DNA from: Flavobacterium soli DSM 19725
GTDB lineage: Bacteria > Bacteroidota > Bacteroidia > Flavobacteriales > Flavobacteriaceae
NCBI RefSeq assembly: GCF_000422705.1
Contig: NZ_AUGO01000001.1
Location: 248,001 to 312,000 of the forward strand
DNA: 64,000 nucleotides
Direction: 5' to 3'
A program made the position numbers and the translations under genes. Under the pieces are notes generated by a model. The model had not been told where the DNA came from. It saw only the letters and a list, made by a program, of their open reading frames with translations, and did no database searches. Shown here piece by piece: positions 59,216 through 64,000 of the stretch; position 1 is the stretch's first letter; each line of letters opens with the position of its first letter.

Positions 59216-61822
59216 ATGAAGAAAATTACTATGCTATTGTTCTTGGGTTGTATGTTTGCTGGCTTTGCAAACACCACCACTACGGCTCGCTTCCTGGAGT
59301 GCCCTGCACCATTTGAAATCGTTGCCGGCGAAATCACTAACAATTCCGTAACCATCACTTGGACTGCTGGAGCAACCGAGACCGACTGGGAAATTATCAT
59401 TTCCGAAGTTGGATTACCAGCTCCAACGACTAACTCGACTGGAGTTCCAGTAGAGGATACTCCGCTATACACCACTGCTATTTTAGAATCTGGAAAACAT
59501 TATAATGTCTATATCAGAGCAAATTGTGGATCAGAATTTAGTTCCTGGTCACCTGCAATCTACTTTTCTACAACATGTGACGCTATTGGTGTTTTTAACG
59601 AAACTTTTGAAACTACTGCTGCACAAACACTACCGCTTTGCTGGTCAAAAATACTTGCAGGACCATCACTTTCACCATCGGCTGCTGTTAGAACATCTGC
59701 TTCCAATAGTTATGAAGGAACAAAAGCGATGCAGTTGTTCACGCACAGTACGGAACAGGATTCAGATATTATTTTGGTTTCACCAAATTTAAACACGTTG
59801 TCCACTGGCTCACATCGTTTGAAACTTTATGCCAAATCAAGTACCGCAACTGGAAGCCTTGAAATTGGAACCGTAGATAGTGCCACTCAGGAATTTACTT
59901 TTTTCGAAGGAATTGACCTGACCAATGTATATACAGAATATACCATCGATTTTGCTGCCTATGAAGGGACGGACACTTATATTGGCTTCCGCCAAGCATC
60001 GCCAGCTTTCACAACGCTTTATTTGGATAACATTCGCTGGGAAGCAACACCTCCTTGTGCAGATGTCTCTAACATTATAATCGACGATACTACAACCTCT
60101 AGCGTGACGCTTTCCTGGACGGCAAATGGTGAGGAGAGCGAATGGGACATTGTTTATGGTGACCTAACCGTTACTGACCCCACAACATTAACGCCTGTAA
60201 CCCCTGCTGCAACTACAAATGATGGTGCCGTTGTAAATGGATTGTTGCCAAATAGCTCTTACAAGCTTTGGATACGTTCAGCTTGTGATGGTGATGCCAA
60301 TGGATACTGGATGGGGCCTATTACCTTTCATACGCCTTGTATACCAACTACTGCCATCAACGAAAACTTTGACACTACTGCTGTAAATGCTTTGCCAAAC
60401 TGCTGGTCGGCTTTATTGACAGGCGAAACCTTATCTCCAAGTTCTTTTGTGAGTGTGTATGGTAGCAATTCGGTTTCTGGAACCAATTGTGTTCGAATGA
60501 ACAATACCAACTCTGGCGATGATGCCAAAATCATGTTGGTTTCGCCAAATCTTAGCAACCTGTCTGCAGCCACACACCGCCTGCGTTTTTCTGCATCTGG
60601 AAACGGTGGAGCAACTATACTAGACATTGGAACATTGAGCAACAACAGCCAAGATGCAGTATTTACTTCGATCATGCCAATTTCCTTGCCAGGACAATAT
60701 GCCGAATATATTGTAGATTTTAGTGACTATTCTGGAACCGATCAATATATCGCCTTGCGAAATGCCTCTGAAACGGGTTATAAATTAATTTTCATTGATG
60801 ATATTGTGTGGGAAGCGATTCCAAATTGTGCCGATGTGACTTCGATTACGGTTACCGATGCTACAACTTCAACAGTAACCGTTAATTGGCTAGCTGGGAA
60901 CTCTGAAATCAACTGGCAAATTGCCCATGCACCCGTTGCTGTAACTGATCCTGCAATGGCAACGATCAGTGAAATATGGTCAGAAACCAATTATAGCATC
61001 GAAGGATTATCGGCTGCTACTACCTATAATGTTTGGGTACGTTCTGTTTGTGGCGAGGAAAACGGTAACTGGATGGGACCAATTGCTTTTAATACAGCTT
61101 GTAATGCCATGACAACTTTCAACGAAAATTTTGATAGTGTTAGTTACCCAAGTTTGCCTGTTTGCTGGAGCAAATTATTGACTGGAGCAACAGAAGGTTC
61201 TGCAATTGCTGTTAGTCCGTTTTCTGCAACAAGTGCTCCAAATTCGGCTTTATTATTTGGAGAATACTCAGGCGAAGGTGCTAATGTTATCCTGATTTCT
61301 CCAGAGTTGAGCACGCTTTCTGCTGGAGATTATCAGTTAACCTTTGACGCTACCGGAAGTCATCCGCTAGAAATTGGAACATTAAATAACAATACCTCCG
61401 AAGCGGTATTTACTGCCTTTAGCACGGTAACACTTAGCGACTTTGCAAGCGAAAGCTTCACTGTTGATTTTGCTACCTATACTGGAACAGATACTTATAT
61501 CGGATTCCGTTTGCAAACCAATGGAGAAAACGCCTATGCAAGTATAGACGATGCCGTTTGGGAACAAAACCTTTCTACAGGTGGTTCAACCAAAGCTGCA
61601 TTTAGCTACTATCCAAACCCGGTTAAGGATGTGTTGCATCTAGCATATAGCGAGGCCATCACTGCTGTATGCGTTTATAACCTATTGGGACAAAAAGTTA
61701 TGGAAATAGAAGCCAACAGCCCATCTGTAAAGATGGACTTGTCCGCTTTGGCTTCTGGAAGTTATATTGTGAAGGTTGCCGCTGATGATCAATCAAGATC
61801 GATCAAGGTGATCAAGCAATAG
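59216..61822 (+). CDS. T9SS-secreted multidomain protein, paralogue of the preceding one
   Basis: An 868-residue secreted protein with signal peptide (MKKITMLLFLGCMFAGFANT), then a fibronectin III module directly, without the extra N-terminal domain of its larger neighbour. Three jelly-roll modules (FNETFETT, INENFDTT, FNENFDSV starts) alternate with fibronectin modules (YKLWIRSACDG, YNVWVRSVCGEE). The C-terminal T9SS domain (FSYYPNPVKDVLHLAYSE ... RSIKVIKQ) closely resembles that of the 54851-58567 protein. The two probably arose by tandem duplication with loss or gain of one module pair. It is likely displayed or released by T9SS; the ligand is unknown. Confidence 0.9.
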   Translation: MKKITMLLFLGCMFAGFANTTTTARFLECPAPFEIVAGEITNNSVTITWTAGATETDWEIIISEVGLPAPTTNSTGVPVEDTPLYTTAILESGKHYNVYIRANCGSEFSSWSPAIYFSTTCDAIGVFNETFETTAAQTLPLCWSKILAGPSLSPSAAVRTSASNSYEGTKAMQLFTHSTEQDSDIILVSPNLNTLSTGSHRLKLYAKSSTATGSLEIGTVDSATQEFTFFEGIDLTNVYTEYTIDFAAYEGTDTYIGFRQASPAFTTLYLDNIRWEATPPCADVSNIIIDDTTTSSVTLSWTANGEESEWDIVYGDLTVTDPTTLTPVTPAATTNDGAVVNGLLPNSSYKLWIRSACDGDANGYWMGPITFHTPCIPTTAINENFDTTAVNALPNCWSALLTGETLSPSSFVSVYGSNSVSGTNCVRMNNTNSGDDAKIMLVSPNLSNLSAATHRLRFSASGNGGATILDIGTLSNNSQDAVFTSIMPISLPGQYAEYIVDFSDYSGTDQYIALRNASETGYKLIFIDDIVWEAIPNCADVTSITVTDATTSTVTVNWLAGNSEINWQIAHAPVAVTDPAMATISEIWSETNYSIEGLSAATTYNVWVRSVCGEENGNWMGPIAFNTACNAMTTFNENFDSVSYPSLPVCWSKLLTGATEGSAIAVSPFSATSAPNSALLFGEYSGEGANVILISPELSTLSAGDYQLTFDATGSHPLEIGTLNNNTSEAVFTAFSTVTLSDFASESFTVDFATYTGTDTYIGFRLQTNGENAYASIDDAVWEQNLSTGGSTKAAFSYYPNPVKDVLHLAYSEAITAVCVYNLLGQKVMEIEANSPSVKMDLSALASGSYIVKVAADDQSRSIKVIKQ

Positions 61823-61841
61823 TTTTAGGATTTTTTTGGGC

Positions 61842-61877
61842 TGAACCTTCGGAAGCAATTCCGAAGGTTTTTTTTTG
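61842..61877 (+). terminator. Terminator of the second T9SS protein gene
   Basis: AACCTTCGGAA (61844-61854) pairs perfectly with TTCCGAAGGTT (61859-61869) around GCAA, followed by nine T. Confidence 0.9.
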
Positions 61878-61893
61878 CTTAGCTGTTACCGCT

Positions 61894-62274
61894 TTATTTT
61901 CGATTTTCATACATGGCAACCATCAAAACGGTTTGCATTTTTCGAGCTCGGCGTTTTAAGGTATCGGCGTTTTCGCCCGAAAAATTAGCGTCGATGGTTT
62001 CAAACCAAAGATTCAGCCATGTACCAAAATGATAGGCAGATACTTGATGACCCGATTGCTCATCAACTTCCTGATGCACCTTGATAGGGTTTCCTTCGTA
62101 TATTTTTCCGCCAAATAATTGCATGGTCCAGAAATCGGTTAGCTTTTCCAGGTGCCCTTCCCAGTCCTTGATGATGGTATTGAAGATAGGCGACAGGGTT
62201 TCATCGGTTCTCACCTTGGCATAGAAACTTCTAACGATTAGGGCCATATCTTCCCTGTTTTCAATTGCCTTCAT
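61894..62274 (-). CDS. Group III truncated haemoglobin
   Basis: A 126-residue haem protein. Helices fit the 2-over-2 globin fold of the group III (trHbP) class: FYAKVRTDETLSPIFNTII (B/C region), WEGHLEKLTDFWTMQLFGG, KVHQEV and SAYHFGTWLNLWFETID with the proximal His in the AYHFGTW segment. Members are linked to oxygen or nitric-oxide handling in micro-oxic conditions. It begins one base after the stop of the small membrane protein, so they share one transcript behind a Crp/Fnr-like site at 62606-62627. The Crp/Fnr regulator itself is encoded just upstream. Confidence 0.93.
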   Translation of the reverse strand: MKAIENREDMALIVRSFYAKVRTDETLSPIFNTIIKDWEGHLEKLTDFWTMQLFGGKIYEGNPIKVHQEVDEQSGHQVSAYHFGTWLNLWFETIDANFSGENADTLKRRARKMQTVLMVAMYENRK

Positions 62275-62556
62275 TTATAAAAAATTGACTGTTGAAATCA
62301 CAATGCTCAAAAGTACACTCCAAATCAGGATATTGAATACTAGTTTTGGTTTTTGTTGTGCCAATACAGCCCCGTTAAAAGCCATACAGGAAATTACTAC
62401 TAGAAAAAGTTGGAACATATTCATAAAAGTAGTTCCGTTTTGAAGGATAGCCATTGCCGCAATCGACCCGAGACAACTTTGTGCAAGGATACCCAAAGTA
62501 CAATAACCGATAAACCCTCTTTGAAAAACTTCGAAATAGTGATGATAGAGATTCAT
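62275..62556 (-). CDS. Small three-helix membrane protein
   Basis: A 93-residue protein with about three hydrophobic helices (FIGYCTLGILAQSCLGSIAAM, MFQLFLVVISCMAFNGAVL, FNILIWSVLLSIVISTVNFL). I know no function. It lies directly between the Crp/Fnr-like regulator and the truncated haemoglobin gene, with the haemoglobin starting at its end. A role with the same stress (low oxygen or nitrosative) is inferred from the operon. The start codon lies 50 bases downstream of the palindromic site. Confidence 0.75.
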   Translation of the reverse strand: MNLYHHYFEVFQRGFIGYCTLGILAQSCLGSIAAMAILQNGTTFMNMFQLFLVVISCMAFNGAVLAQQKPKLVFNILIWSVLLSIVISTVNFL

Positions 62557-62605
62557 GACTGTAAGATTTTAATTTGAAGTAAAATTACAATCAACGTTAG
62601 ACGTG

Positions 62606-62627
62606 GTTTATGACCCAAATCATAAAC
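62606..62627. promoter_or_regulatory. Crp/Fnr-type palindromic site
   Basis: GTTTATGA (62606-62613) and TCATAAAC (62620-62627) form a perfect inverted repeat with a 6-base spacer. It sits upstream of the small membrane protein/haemoglobin unit and just after the regulator gene, whose product may bind it. Confidence 0.75.
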
Positions 62628-62633
62628 GGCTCT

Positions 62634-63251
62634 TTATCTGAAAATTTTTCTGTCCTTGATGATCAGAGCTCCTTTTTGCTCCAAAGCCTTTATCGAACGG
62701 ATAACGGTTTCTACACGAAGGCCTGTCAAGTCTGCCAATTGTTGTCGGGTTAGGGTCACGCAATATTGCTCTTCCTCGGGCAGTTCTTCTACATGAAGTT
62801 TCAAATAATCGATGAGCTTTAGCAGGCGGTGTTCGGGATCTTGCGACGAAATTTCTGAAGCCATCACCGATTTATAGTAGAGCCTATTGGCCAATCTCGT
62901 ACTGATGGCAATAGCAGTTTCGGGATGTTCATGGAGCAATTCCAGAAAAACGGTTTGTGAGAGTTGCAGCAGGACAACATCCGTCAAGGCTACGGCATTT
63001 GCTGGATAATTTTTAGCGATGAGCAGTGGAGGTTCGCCAAAGCTTTCTCCTTTCGAGAAAATGCCTTGTATAAATTCCTTTCCGTCCTGGTTATAATTGT
63101 TCATCTTGACTTCCCCACTCTGCAACTGAAAGTAGTATTTTGCAGTATCGCCTTCATTAAAAATGATTGTTCCTTTTGGATACGATTTTAAACGTGCACC
63201 AAATTGCAACAGCAAATTTTCATCGATAATGGGGGCTTTTTGAGTATCCAT
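62634..63251 (-). CDS. Crp/Fnr-family transcriptional regulator
   Basis: A 205-residue regulator: cyclic-nucleotide-binding-type beta roll (about 15-120; YPKGTIIFNEGDTAKYYFQL; GESFGEPPLL), a dimer helix, and a C-terminal winged helix-turn-helix with VTLTRQQLADLTGLRVETVI. No N-terminal Cys cluster is present, so it is not an iron-sulfur Fnr. The effector may be a nitrosative or haem-type signal, given the truncated haemoglobin gene downstream. It likely acts on the palindrome at 62606-62627. Confidence 0.93.
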   Translation of the reverse strand: MDTQKAPIIDENLLLQFGARLKSYPKGTIIFNEGDTAKYYFQLQSGEVKMNNYNQDGKEFIQGIFSKGESFGEPPLLIAKNYPANAVALTDVVLLQLSQTVFLELLHEHPETAIAISTRLANRLYYKSVMASEISSQDPEHRLLKLIDYLKLHVEELPEEEQYCVTLTRQQLADLTGLRVETVIRSIKALEQKGALIIKDRKIFR

Positions 63252-63298
63252 CTAAAAAAGAATTTAACTCCATAAAAGTACTTGAAAAAAAGTAAAAC

Positions 63299-64000
63299 TT
63301 ATTCTGCCGGAAAGAAAAGTGTAAAAATGGTTCCTTTTTGTGGCTCACTCGAAACCGTGATCACCCCATTATGGTTTTCGATAATCTTCTTGCAAAGTGC
63401 CAAACCAATTCCGGTTCCAGAGGTCTTGTGATGCAACCTGTGAAATAATTTGAAAGCTTCGGCGGCATATTCCTGGTCAAAGCCAATGCCATTATCACTC
63501 AACGTGATTTTGTGAAAGTCAGTATCAAAAGGCAAGTGTGGATACTCCGAAATGTTTTCTTTTGCTATCTTTTCGTATGAAATCTTGATAACGGGCTTTT
63601 CATTGTTGAATTTAATCGAATTGCTAATCAAGTTGGCAAACAGTTGCTGCATTTGCATCGGAATGGCTTTCAAGACAGGCAGTTTTTCGGTCTCAATGAT
63701 GGCTTCTTTTTCTTCCATCAACAAATTGAAATCTTCCTTCACGTTTTGGATCACCTCGTTTAAGTCGGTTTTTGTAAAAAGGGTGTCGAGCTGTGTCAAT
63801 TGCGAATAGTTCAAGATATCCTTAATCAGGATTGCCATCCTGTTAGCCGCCGTATTGATTTTTGCAATCGTTGCCACAATTGCTTCCTTATTGTCAATTT
63901 GGGCTTCCAACATACTTGTAAAAACCCTAATTTTTCGCAAAGGTTCCTGCAAATCATGCGAAGCGATATAGGCATACTGTTCGAGCTGTTTGTTTTGCGA
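63299..64000 (-). CDS. Sensor histidine kinase, C-terminal part (5' end outside window)
   Basis: On the minus strand the frame is open to the end of the window, so the sensor part is not visible. The shown part has the H box YIASHDLQEPLRKIR with the phospho-acceptor His (codon near 63965), then a full HATPase domain: FANLISNSIKFNNEKP (N box), LSDNGIGFDQEYAAEAFKLF (G1/F) and GTGIGLALCKKIIENHNG (G2). ASHDLQEPLRK with this spacing is typical of phytochrome-like or PAS-type HWE-unrelated kinases. It lies 47 bases downstream of the start of the Crp/Fnr gene, same strand; a functional link is not shown. Confidence 0.93.
   Translation of the reverse strand, partial: SQNKQLEQYAYIASHDLQEPLRKIRVFTSMLEAQIDNKEAIVATIAKINTAANRMAILIKDILNYSQLTQLDTLFTKTDLNEVIQNVKEDFNLLMEEKEAIIETEKLPVLKAIPMQMQQLFANLISNSIKFNNEKPVIKISYEKIAKENISEYPHLPFDTDFHKITLSDNGIGFDQEYAAEAFKLFHRLHHKTSGTGIGLALCKKIIENHNGVITVSSEPQKGTIFTLFFPAE

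Overview
The window reads as a chromosome segment of a flavobacterium (Bacteroidota, close to Flavobacterium). The evidence is low-GC core genes, promoters of the TAnnTTTG type with no Shine-Dalgarno sequences, proteins with type IX secretion (T9SS) C-terminal domains, an IPExxxVDY-family gene in the acpP-fabF-rnc-pyk block, and HemH/HemJ/RseP versions typical of that group. This assignment is inference from gene content; no rRNA is present.

Layout. 1-24.9 kb is core: the end of an AraC regulator; hemH-MATE-hemJ-histidine kinase; enoyl-CoA hydratase; a secreted unknown; plsC and an acyl-ACP desaturase; an HD phosphohydrolase; a minus-strand block acpP-fabF-rnc-IPExxxVDY-pyk; purN-rnhA; a PfkB kinase and a long PurF-like enzyme; dusB, a cupin and an oxidoreductase; rseP; and tRNA-Asn. 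One accessory insertion interrupts this core: a DUF4143-type ATPase behind four 23-bp tandem repeats, followed by a second, diverged copy of the rnhA 3' end.

25.1-52.8 kb, directly after tRNA-Asn, is a mosaic accessory region of sharply changing base composition. It holds: a GC-rich unknown gene; a minus-strand polymorphic-toxin locus (T9SS-sorted partner, 3293-aa SpvB/FG-GAP/RHS protein, separate RHS toxin tip, candidate immunity gene); a HipA-like kinase/DUF3037-like pair; a complete three-gene Detocs anti-phage system (dtcA-dtcB-dtcC) in very AT-rich DNA; and a regulator plus three GC-rich unknown genes that share leader and operator motifs. Four copies of a noncoding repeat of about 120-220 bp lie between these modules. 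No integrase or transposase was seen.

52.9-64 kb returns to flavobacterial sequence: a TPR/LuxR-type membrane regulator, two paralogous T9SS-secreted multidomain proteins, a minus-strand Crp/Fnr regulator with a small membrane protein and group III truncated haemoglobin behind a palindromic Crp/Fnr-like site, and the 3' part of a histidine kinase.

The strongest biological signal is the Detocs locus at 43.36-48.54 kb. A cytosolic sensor kinase (DtcA) is predicted to phosphorylate a stand-alone receiver (DtcB, a phosphate buffer) and a receiver fused to a nucleoside phosphorylase (DtcC), which in characterised homologues destroys cellular ATP on phage infection. The most unusual structural signal is the RHS toxin. 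Its giant gene is cut by a 59-nt insertion just before the end of the RHS core, so that the toxin tip is a separate reading frame. Base-composition statements are estimates by eye.
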